A stretch of 64,000 nt of DNA from Gaiellasilicea sp963811885. GTDB lineage: Bacteria > Actinomycetota > Thermoleophilia > Gaiellales > Gaiellaceae. The notes below the pieces were generated by a model. It saw only the letters and a list, made by a program, of their open reading frames with translations, was not told the DNA's origin and did no database searches. The first letter of the stretch is position 1; the number at the start of each line of letters is the position of its first letter. The position numbers and the translations under genes were made by a program. Below, piece after piece: positions 53,491-64,000 of this stretch. Location: assembly GCA_963811885.1 (NCBI GenBank), contig CAWETB010000012.1, forward strand, positions 124,001 to 188,000, given 5' to 3'.

Positions 53491-55115
53491 GTGACGACGC
53501 TTCTGGCGGTTGGCGCCTTCGCCGCCGCATCCGCCCCTGCGGGCGCGGCCGGACCGGCCGTGGCCGACGCGTGCGGCCTCCCCGAGACGAAGCCGCTCTG
53601 GATCGACTACGGCACGCCCGAGCTGATCTCGGTCTTCGCACGCCCCGGCGTGATCGTCGCCGGCTCGGGCGCCGACTACCCGGAGCGGGCGCGGTCCGGC
53701 GGCGCCAAGACGGTCTACTGGGACATGTACCTGAGCTCCCGGGTCGGGACGCCGATGAAGCCGGCCGACGCCGCGGGGCTGCCCGCGAAGGCGGAGCGCG
53801 TCTTCGACTTCGCCGTCCTCTCGGCGGGCTGTCCCGACCCGGTGATCGTGATGAACGAGCTCTTCGGTGCCTCGATGCCGACGCCGTGGACGCCGACGGC
53901 CGCCCGCTACCGGGCGAACGTGCTCGCGTGGGCGCGCCTGCTGAAGGAGAAGGGCGGCCACCCGCTCCTGCTCGTCTCGAGCGAGCCCTTCACGGGCGGG
54001 GACGCCGGTGCGTGGTGGCGCGAGCTGGCGCAGGTCGCCGACATCGCACTCGAGAAGTACTTCAACGCGCCGTCGATCCACAAGGCCGGCCCCGAGCTCG
54101 GCAGCCGGCGGATGCGCACCTCGATGCGCGACTCGCTCGCGAAGCTCGTCTCAGTCGGTGTGCCGCCGGCGCAGCTCGGCGTCGTGATGGCGTTCCAGAC
54201 GCGGCGCGGGCTCGGGCGGGCGTGAGGGGCTCGAGCCCGCCGGCGCCTGGTTCGAGGTCGCGAAGCTGCAGGCGCTGGCGGCGAAGCACATCGCCCGCGA
54301 GTTCAGGCTCGGCTACGTCGTCTCGTGGGGCTGGGGCTTCTTCAACGAGCAGGCACGCGACCCGGACAAGCTCGGCGCCGGCTGCGTCTGGCTGTGGGCG
54401 CGCGACTCGTCGCTGTGCCGAATCGACGCGGTGCCCTCAGCGCTTCGACCGCGACCTCGCCGCCGGGCAGATCGACCTCGGGTCAGGAGTGCGTTGCCTG
54501 CTCGGCGCCGCCGCGATCACGACGAACGAGATCGCTGCACTCGCGCGCGTCACGCGCGACGCCGACGCCGCGTTGACGATCCTCTTCGCCAGGCTCGTGC
54601 AGCAGCAGGCGACCTCGATCGGTCCGGGCGATGCGCGCGCCGCAGAGCGGGTGATCGTGCAACGCCGCTTCGGCGGCAGCCGCGAGCAGTACGTCGGCGC
54701 CTTGCGGCGCGCAGGCGGCAGCACCGCCCTTGGGCTCGGCGGGATCGCCGACGAGCTGAGACGGGAGGCGTTGCTCCTCAAGCTGCGCGCGACGACGCCC
54801 AGCGCCGCGGAGGTGGCCGAGTTCGCGGTGACGTACGCCTCGGTGCCGCTTCGCGACATTCCCGGCACAGGCGCTCTGACGGGCGTGGATCCGGCGACGC
54901 CGCTCGGCCTGCTCTCGTACGAGCTCGCCCGTCCGGCGATCGTGCGCGCCCTCCAGCACGTCGCCCGAGCCGAGCGCTATGCGTCCTGGGCCGAGCGGCA
55001 GCAGGAGCGTGCCCTGAATCAGATTCGCTGCGTCCGGGACCGTCTGCCGACGGTCGGGACGGTGCCGCTCACGAGCTGGATGCCGTTCCTGGCGCCTCTC
55101 GCGGCAACCGGCTAG
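53491..55115 (+). CDS. Secreted protein of unknown function
   Basis: Signal peptide (VTTLLAVGAFAAASAPAGAA), then ~520 residues I do not recognise as a family: LWIDYGTPELISVFARPGVI, then KTVYWDMYLSSRVGT, VFDFAVLSAGCPDPVIVMNE, LFGASMPTPWTPTAARYRA and GYVVSWGWGFFNEQARDPDK resemble a TIM-barrel glycosidase-like region but lack a clear catalytic pair. A helical C-terminal region follows (RVTRDADAALTILFARLVQQ and RAERYASWAERQQERALNQI). Two extra bases (near 54218 and 54428) break it; from GTG 53491 removal gives 541 codons. A TTG at 53479 is an alternative start. It follows the rpoC terminator and stands alone. Confidence 0.55.
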
Positions 55116-56238
55116 GCGACTCGATCGCGACGACGATTCCCTTGCCCGCGCCCTTCGCGCGGTAGAGCGCATCGTCTGCCCGCTCGAAGAACGAGATCGC
55201 GTCGTCGTCGGGGCGCAGCTCGGTGACGCCCGCAGAGAGGCGCACGATGCCCGCCTGTGCGACCGGATGGTGCGAGATCGTCTGCTCCAGCCGCTTGTAG
55301 AGCTGATCCGCGTCCTTCAACGACGACTCGGGCAGGATCACCGCGAACTCGTCGCCGCCGACGCGGCACGCGACGTCCGCCGAGCGGACGACGTCGCGGA
55401 TGCGGTCGGCTGCCTCCGCGAGGACGCCGTCGCCGGCGAGGTGGCCGATGCGGTCGTTGATCGCCTTGAAGTCGTCGAGGTCGAAGACGACGAGCGCCAG
55501 GCTGCGGCTGTAGCGCTGGGCGCGGGCGACCTCGCGGGCGAGCATCTCGTGGAAGTAGCGACGGTTGTGCAGGCCGGTGAGCGCGTCGAGGTCGGCGAGC
55601 TGGCGTGCCTCGCGAAAGCGTCGGGCGTTGTCGATCGCCGGGCCGGCGCGAAGAGCGAGCTCCTCGAGCTCGGCGGCGCCGGCGGGGCCGAACGCGTCCC
55701 GTCCTGAACGGGAGTACGCCGAGAGGTAGCCGAGCTGCTCCCCGTGGCTGGAGAGCGGGACGCCGAGACCGGCGCGGATCGAGACGGCATTCGCCGAGTC
55801 ACCGGGGCCGTAGTCGTACTCGACCGAGATCGACCGGGGCTGCGACCCGTCGGGCGGGCCGACGATCGCGCTCGCCGCTTCGCCGGCGCCGAGGCCGGAG
55901 GCGGCGGTGAGGGGCTCGCCCCCTGTGCCGACCGCGACGACGACCGCGTCGACGCCGCCGATCGTGTTCGCGACGTCGAGCGTGCGCTCCACGACCTCGT
56001 CGAGGTCGATGGTGCTGCCGAGATCGCCGAGCGCGCGGCTGCGCCGGCTCTCCTCCTGCGCGCGCTCGAGCGCGTCCGAGAGGTCCCGCACCATCGCCTG
56101 CATCCGCTCGTCGATCTGCGCCGCGACCGCGTTCAGCCTCGTCTCGGCCGAGTTGGCCGACCGGCGTCCGAGCAGGAAGACGACGACGCCGAGGAGCATC
56201 GCTGCGAAGATCGCGCAGGCGATCAGCGTTGTTGTCAT
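55069..56238 (-). CDS. GAF-GGDEF diguanylate cyclase, membrane anchored
   Basis: 389 residues, no frameshift: one N-terminal helix (LIACAIFAAMLLGVVVFLLG), a coiled linker, a GAF domain (~75-215) and a GGDEF domain (ADLDALTGLHNRRYFHEML to VACRVGGDEFAVILPES). The active-site GGDEF is intact and an RxxD inhibitory site (RSAD) lies 5 residues before it, so it should make cyclic-di-GMP and be inhibited by product. The 3' end overlaps the secreted-unknown gene by 47 bases. Divergent from rpsL. Confidence 0.92.
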   Translation of the reverse strand: MTTTLIACAIFAAMLLGVVVFLLGRRSANSAETRLNAVAAQIDERMQAMVRDLSDALERAQEESRRSRALGDLGSTIDLDEVVERTLDVANTIGGVDAVVVAVGTGGEPLTAASGLGAGEAASAIVGPPDGSQPRSISVEYDYGPGDSANAVSIRAGLGVPLSSHGEQLGYLSAYSRSGRDAFGPAGAAELEELALRAGPAIDNARRFREARQLADLDALTGLHNRRYFHEMLAREVARAQRYSRSLALVVFDLDDFKAINDRIGHLAGDGVLAEAADRIRDVVRSADVACRVGGDEFAVILPESSLKDADQLYKRLEQTISHHPVAQAGIVRLSAGVTELRPDDDAISFFERADDALYRAKGAGKGIVVAIESPSRLPREAPGTASSS

Positions 56239-56411
56239 GAAGGGTCAGGCATGGTTCCGCCGCAGAGTGCGCACTGTAGGCGAGGGTTCGCTCGGTGGCT
56301 ATAGGCCAAATGGCCCTATTGGCCGGAAACGGCTCTGTTTGCCGACTCGGGCGATCTTCGCTACCATCCGCTGTCCGGTTGGCAGGGTGATTGCGTGCCC
56401 GGCCGACCGTT

Positions 56412-56439
56412 GCTGTGTGAGCGCAACTGGGCACACAGC
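56412..56439 (+). promoter_or_regulatory. Hairpin in the rpsL leader
   Basis: GCTGTGTG (56412-56419) pairs with CACACAGC (56432-56439), about 33 bases before the rpsL start in the 233-base gap after the GGDEF gene. Upstream of it (about 56303-56330) the sequence CTATAGGCCAAATGGCCCTA and the following TTGGCC hold overlapping GGCC-centred inverted repeats of unknown meaning. AGGAGAG precedes the rpsL GTG. Confidence 0.4.
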
Positions 56440-56471
56440 GACGCCGTTCGACCGATCCAGGAGAGTTCCGC

Positions 56472-56840
56472 GTGCCGACAACAAACCAGCTCGTCCGCAA
56501 GGGCCGCCAGACACCGCAGTCGAAGACCAAGACTCCGGCGCTGCGCGGGGCCCCGCAGAAGCGCGGCGTCTGCACGCGCGTCTACACGACGACCCCGAAG
56601 AAGCCGAACTCGGCGCTGCGCAAGGTCGCGCGCGTGCGGCTGACGAACGGGATGGAGGTCACGACCTACATCCCCGGCGAGGGTCACAACCTCCAGGAGC
56701 ACTCGGTCGTGCTGATCCGCGGCGGCCGCGTCAAGGACCTGCCGGGCATCCGCTACAAGGTGATCCGCGCCGCGCTCGACACGGCAGGCGTCTCCGACCG
56801 CAAGCAGGCCCGCTCGAAGTACGGAGCGAAGCGCTCGTAA
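56472..56840 (+). CDS. rpsL: Ribosomal protein S12
   Basis: 122 residues: TTNQLVRKGRQTPQSKTKTP, the decoding-centre loops KKPNSALRKVARVRLTNGME and HNLQEHSVVLIRGGRVKDLP, ending GVSDRKQARSKYGAKRS. The lysines of PKKPNSAL and the VKDLPG loop are the ones changed in streptomycin-resistant strains elsewhere; they look wild type. GTG start. TAA overlaps the rpsG ATG. Confidence 0.96.
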   Translation: MPTTNQLVRKGRQTPQSKTKTPALRGAPQKRGVCTRVYTTTPKKPNSALRKVARVRLTNGMEVTTYIPGEGHNLQEHSVVLIRGGRVKDLPGIRYKVIRAALDTAGVSDRKQARSKYGAKRS

Positions 56841-57310
56841 TGCCCCGCCGCGCAGACATCACCCCGCGCGAGCTCGAGGCCGACCCCGTCCACGGGTCGA
56901 AGCTCGTGACCCAGTTCATCAACGCCGTCATGCTCGACGGCAAGCGCTCGACCGCGGAGCGGCTCGTCTACGACGCGCTCGCGATCGTCGCCGAGAAGAC
57001 CGGCAAGGCGCCCGTCGAGGCGCTCGAGGGCGCCATCAAGACGGTCACGCCCGTGCTCGAGGTTCGCTCCCGCCGCGTCGGCGGCGCGAACTACCAGGTG
57101 CCCGTCGAGGTGCCGCAGCGCCGCGCCCGCACGCTCGCGATCCGCTGGCTCGTCCAGTTCTCGCGCGAGCGCCGCGAGAAGGGCATGCAGCAGAAGATCG
57201 CCGGCGAGCTGATGGACGCGATCAACTCGCAGGGCGGCGCGTTCAAGAAGAAGGACGACATCTACCGGATGGCGCAGGCCAACAAGGCCTTCGCGCACTA
57301 CCGCTGGTAA
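56840..57310 (+). CDS. rpsG: Ribosomal protein S7
   Basis: 156 residues: MPRRADITPRELEADPVHGS, KLVTQFINAVMLDGKRSTAE, VGGANYQVPVEVPQRRARTL and AIRWLVQFSRERREKGMQQK. S7 starts assembly of the 30S head and can repress its operon. No frameshift. Coupled to rpsL by TAATG. Confidence 0.96.
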   Translation: MPRRADITPRELEADPVHGSKLVTQFINAVMLDGKRSTAERLVYDALAIVAEKTGKAPVEALEGAIKTVTPVLEVRSRRVGGANYQVPVEVPQRRARTLAIRWLVQFSRERREKGMQQKIAGELMDAINSQGGAFKKKDDIYRMAQANKAFAHYRW

Positions 57311-57317
57311 GGGAGCT

Positions 57318-59418
<2,101 letters not shown>

Positions 59419-59448
59419 GCCAGCAGAGCGTAAAGGAGAAGAGAAAGC

Positions 59449-60637
<1,189 letters not shown>

Positions 60638-60656
60638 CGAAGGGGAATCGGGAATC

Positions 60657-60965
60657 GTGGCGCAGCAGAAGATCCGCATCCGGCTGAAGGGCTATGACCA
60701 CCAGCAGCTGGACCGTTCCGCGTCTCAGATCGTGGAGACGGCCCAGCGCACCGGTGCGACGATCACCGGCCCTGTGCCCCTGCCCACCGAGAAGAACGTG
60801 TACTGCGTGATCCGCAGTCCCTTCAAGGACAAGGACTCGCGCGAGCACTTCGAGGTGCGCACGCACAAGCGGCTGATCGACATCCATAGCCCCACGCCGA
60901 AGACGGTGGACTCGCTGATGCGCCTCGATCTCCCGGCCGGCGTCGACATCGAGATCAAGCTCTGA
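60657..60965 (+). CDS. rpsJ: Ribosomal protein S10
   Basis: 102 residues: QKIRIRLKGYDHQQLDRSAS, TGATITGPVPLPTEKNVYCV and SREHFEVRTHKRLIDIHSPT. Also known as NusE in antitermination complexes. GTG start, first gene of the S10 run, continuing directly from tuf. Stop overlaps rplC (TGATG). Confidence 0.96.
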   Translation: MAQQKIRIRLKGYDHQQLDRSASQIVETAQRTGATITGPVPLPTEKNVYCVIRSPFKDKDSREHFEVRTHKRLIDIHSPTPKTVDSLMRLDLPAGVDIEIKL

Positions 60966-61582
60966 TGAAGGGCATCCTCGGACGCAAGCTGGGCATGACG
61001 CAGGTCTTCGATCCGGAGAGCGGCGAAGTCACCGCCGTGACGGTGATCGAGGCCGGTCCGTGCCCGGTCGTCCAGGTGAAGACCGTCGAGACGGACGGCT
61101 ACGAGGCGGTCCAGATCGCGTTCGACGAGGTCGCCGAGCGAAAGATCTCGAAGCCCGAGCGGGAGCATCTCGCGAAGGCGGGCGTCTCGGCGCACCGCCA
61201 CCTCGTCGAGTTCCGCGGCCAGAGCGAGCTGCAGGTCGGCGAGGCCGTCACGGTCGAGGCGTTCGAGCCCGGCGAGAAGATCAAGGTCGCAGGGATCTCG
61301 ATCGGCAAGGGCTTCCAGGGCACGATCAAGCGGCACAACTTCCACCGCGGCCCCGTCTCGCACGGCTCGCACAACGTCCGCAAGCCGGGCTCGATCGGCG
61401 CGTCGGCGACCCCGTCCCGCGTCTTCAAGGGCCAGAAGATGGCCGGCCGGATGGGCGGTGTCCGCATCACGCAGCCGGGCCTCGTCATCCACCAGATCGA
61501 TCCCGAGCGCAACCTGCTCCTCGTCAAGGGCTCCGTGCCCGGTCCGAAGAGCGGCATCGTCGAGATCAGGGAGGCGAAGTAA
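60965..61582 (+). CDS. rplC: Ribosomal protein L3
   Basis: 205 residues: MKGILGRKLGMTQVFDPESG and the core loop RGPVSHGSHNVRKPGSIGAS, then GRMGGVRITQPGLVIHQID. L3 nucleates 50S assembly near the peptidyl-transferase centre. No frameshift. Coupled to rplD by TAATG. Confidence 0.96.
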   Translation: MKGILGRKLGMTQVFDPESGEVTAVTVIEAGPCPVVQVKTVETDGYEAVQIAFDEVAERKISKPEREHLAKAGVSAHRHLVEFRGQSELQVGEAVTVEAFEPGEKIKVAGISIGKGFQGTIKRHNFHRGPVSHGSHNVRKPGSIGASATPSRVFKGQKMAGRMGGVRITQPGLVIHQIDPERNLLLVKGSVPGPKSGIVEIREAK

Positions 61583-62207
61583 TGGCTGCTCCCAAAGCCA
61601 AGCTCGTCGGCGGCAGCGCCGCCAAGGACGTCACCCTGGACGCCGAGATCTTCGGCGCCGACGTGAAGCCGCACCTCGTGCACGAGACCGTGCGCGCCGA
61701 GCTGAACGCTCGCCGCGCCGGCACCCGTGGCGCGAAGACCCGCGGCCTCGTCTCCGGCGGCCGCGCGAAGCCGTGGCGCCAGAAGGGCACCGGCCGCGCC
61801 CGCGCCGGCACCATCCGCGCGCCGCAGTTCACGGGCGGCGGCGTCGTCTTCGCGCCGACGATGCGCAGCTTCGACGTCAAGGTCAACCGCAAGGCGCGCC
61901 GCTCGGCACTCCGCGGCGCCCTCTCCAACCACGCCTCGAACGGCACGTTCGGCATCCTCGACGGCTCCGGCTTCGAGGCTCCGTCGACGAAGCAGGCCAA
62001 GGGCGTCGTCGAGTCGTGGGGCAAGGACGCTGCCGCTCGCTGATCGTCGTCACGGAGGACGAGGAGACGCTGATCAAGTCGTTCCGCAACCTTCCGAAGA
62101 CGCTCGTGACGGTGCCGTCCGAGCTCGAGGTCGCCACGATCGTCTGGGCGCAGAGCGTCCTCGTCACCGAGGCCGCGCTGCCGCTCGTCGAGGGGAGGGC
62201 TTCCTGA
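61582..62207 (+). CDS. rplD: Ribosomal protein L4
   Basis: 207 residues after two bases are removed. The 23S-binding loop is GTRGAKTRGLVSGGRAKPWR followed by QKGTGRARAGTIRAP; L4 also lines the exit tunnel. Near 62028-62042 the text encodes a broken GKDA-AAR-stop; removing two extra C gives WGKDVPLLIVVTEDEE and 208 codons. Its stop overlaps the rplW ATG (ATGA). Confidence 0.92.
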
Positions 62208-62503
62208 TGAGCCTTCACCCGAACGAGGTGCTGCTCGCTCCGGTCGTCTCGGAGAAGAGCTACAGCCTGATCACCGACCGCAAGTACACCTTCAAGGTGC
62301 ACAAGAACGCGCACAAGACGCAGATCCGCCAGGCCGTGGAGGAGCTGTTCGAGGTCCACGTCGAGAACGTGAACATCCTCAAGGTGCAGGCGAAGCCGAA
62401 GCGGCGCGGCGTCTCCAAGGGCACGCGCCCCGGCTGGAAGAAGGCCATCGTGCAGGTGCGCGAGGGCGAGACCATCGAGATCTTCGAGGGGGCCCAGGTC
62501 TAA
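62207..62503 (+). CDS. rplW: Ribosomal protein L23
   Basis: 98 residues: NEVLLAPVVSEKSYSLITDR, TFKVHKNAHKTQIRQAVEEL and KPKRRGVSKGTRPGWKKAIV. L23 sits at the tunnel exit and docks SRP and trigger factor. Confidence 0.95.
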   Translation: MSLHPNEVLLAPVVSEKSYSLITDRKYTFKVHKNAHKTQIRQAVEELFEVHVENVNILKVQAKPKRRGVSKGTRPGWKKAIVQVREGETIEIFEGAQV

Positions 62504-62506
62504 GCC

Positions 62507-63349
<843 letters not shown>

Positions 63350-63637
63350 GTGAGCAGATCGTCGAAGAAGGGGCCTTTCGTGGAGGAGCGGCTGATGAGC
63401 CGGATCGAGTCCATGAACGCGGCCAACGAGAAGCGGATGATTCGCACCTGGTCGCGCTCGTCCACGATCTTCCCCGACATGGTCGGGCACACGATCGCGG
63501 TCCACGACGGCCGCAAGCACGTGCCGGTCTTCGTCAGCGAGCAGATGGTCGGGCACAAGCTCGGCGAGTTCGCCCCCACCCGGACCTTCAAGGGCCACGC
63601 CGGCGACCGGCAGGCCAAGGTGCAGAAGGGCCGCTAG
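63350..63637 (+). CDS. rpsS: Ribosomal protein S19
   Basis: 95 residues: SRSSKKGPFVEERLMSRIES, RTWSRSSTIFPDMVGHTIAV and HKLGEFAPTRTFKGHAGDRQ. GTG start directly after the rplB stop (TAAGTG). Confidence 0.96.
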   Translation: MSRSSKKGPFVEERLMSRIESMNAANEKRMIRTWSRSSTIFPDMVGHTIAVHDGRKHVPVFVSEQMVGHKLGEFAPTRTFKGHAGDRQAKVQKGR

Positions 63638-64000
63638 TGGCTGCGACACAGACAGCCGAGCAGGTCGTGCGCGCGGAGGCCAAGTGGGTTCGCCTCTCGG
63701 CGCGCAAGGCGCGGGTCGTGCTCACGCACATCCGCGGGCGCAGCGTGCCCGAGGCGCGGACGATCCTCGCCTTCACGCAGCGCGCGGCCGCCAAGGACAT
63801 CGAGAAGGTGCTGCGCTCGGCCGTCGCCAACGCCGAGACGAACCCGCTCCTGCACTGGAACGGCGACGACCTGATCGTGAAGGCCGCCTACGCCGACGAG
63901 GGCCCGACGCTGAAGCGCTGGCGCCCGCGCGCCCGCGGCCGCGTCAACCAGATTCTCAAGCGCACGTGCCACATCACGATCGAGCTCGCACAGGATCCGA
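63637..64000 (+). CDS. rplV: Ribosomal protein L22 (partial)
   Basis: GTG start overlapping the rpsS stop. Readable through AKWVRLSARKARVVLTHIRG, LAFTQRAAAKDIEKVLRSAV and KRWRPRARGRVNQILKRTCH. Cut by the window edge a few codons before its usual end; the macrolide-sensitive tunnel hairpin (RPRARGR region) is present. Confidence 0.94.
   Translation, partial: MAATQTAEQVVRAEAKWVRLSARKARVVLTHIRGRSVPEARTILAFTQRAAAKDIEKVLRSAVANAETNPLLHWNGDDLIVKAAYADEGPTLKRWRPRARGRVNQILKRTCHITIELAQDP

Overview
The window is high-GC DNA (visibly about 70%). Gene order (acpS-nnr-alr, rpmG-secE-nusG-rplKA-rplJL-rpoBC, rpsL-rpsG-fusA-tuf-S10 cluster), a copper operon ending in csoR, and many leaderless genes point to an actinobacterium. 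A roughly 1,536-residue RpoC with a long N-terminal insertion and a selenocysteine peroxiredoxin suggest the class Thermoleophilia (Gaiellales/Solirubrobacterales), but that placement is an inference.

Layout. 0-0.7 kb: start of a NuoE-NuoF fusion. 0.7-5 kb: marR, a secreted beta-propeller, arfB, a HAD phosphatase, acpS and bifunctional nnr. 5-7.5 kb: a secretion cassette (small exported protein, SipW-like signal peptidase fused to a DUF5305-like region, RTX-like exported protein) lying between nnr and alr. 8.6-11.2 kb: copZ-copA-csoR under a CsoR-type operator. 11.2-20.9 kb: SDR, very large secreted subtilase, fabI, MMPL exporter, a polytopic membrane protein carrying two copies of a translated palindrome, a selenocysteine peroxiredoxin, and an M14 peptidase. 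21-38 kb: ybdK, ridA, serine hydrolase, alpha/beta hydrolase, cNMP-binding protein, Nudix, lipid kinase, DUF2231, trxA, ileS, ispH, a multi-GAF histidine kinase with its response regulator, CAP protein, EamA exporter and the start of an osmoprotectant ABC transporter. 38-41 kb: rest of that transporter, and tdk. 41.2-53.4 kb: tRNA-Met, rpmG, secE, nusG, L11/L1, L10/L12, rpoB, rpoC. 53.5-56.2 kb: a secreted unknown and a GGDEF protein. 56.4-64 kb: str plus S10 ribosomal cluster, cut inside rplV.

Sequence quality. Many genes carry single-base frameshifts, mostly insertions. Adding or removing one base per site restores exact codon multiples in rplK, rpoC, fusA, tuf, rplD, nnr, alr, the subtilase and mmpL. 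Because these include essential genes, I read the shifts as consensus errors, not pseudogenes. They are extremely dense between about 21 and 38 kb, so boundaries there are approximate. Coordinates are given for the whole reconstructed gene.

Regulation. At least a dozen genes have a TAnnnT -10 box ending 6-8 nt before the start codon, so their mRNAs are probably leaderless. The ribosomal and polymerase operons use Shine-Dalgarno sites and structured leaders instead. No stretch over 300 bases lacks a gene. I saw no CRISPR array, transposase, rRNA gene or replication origin.
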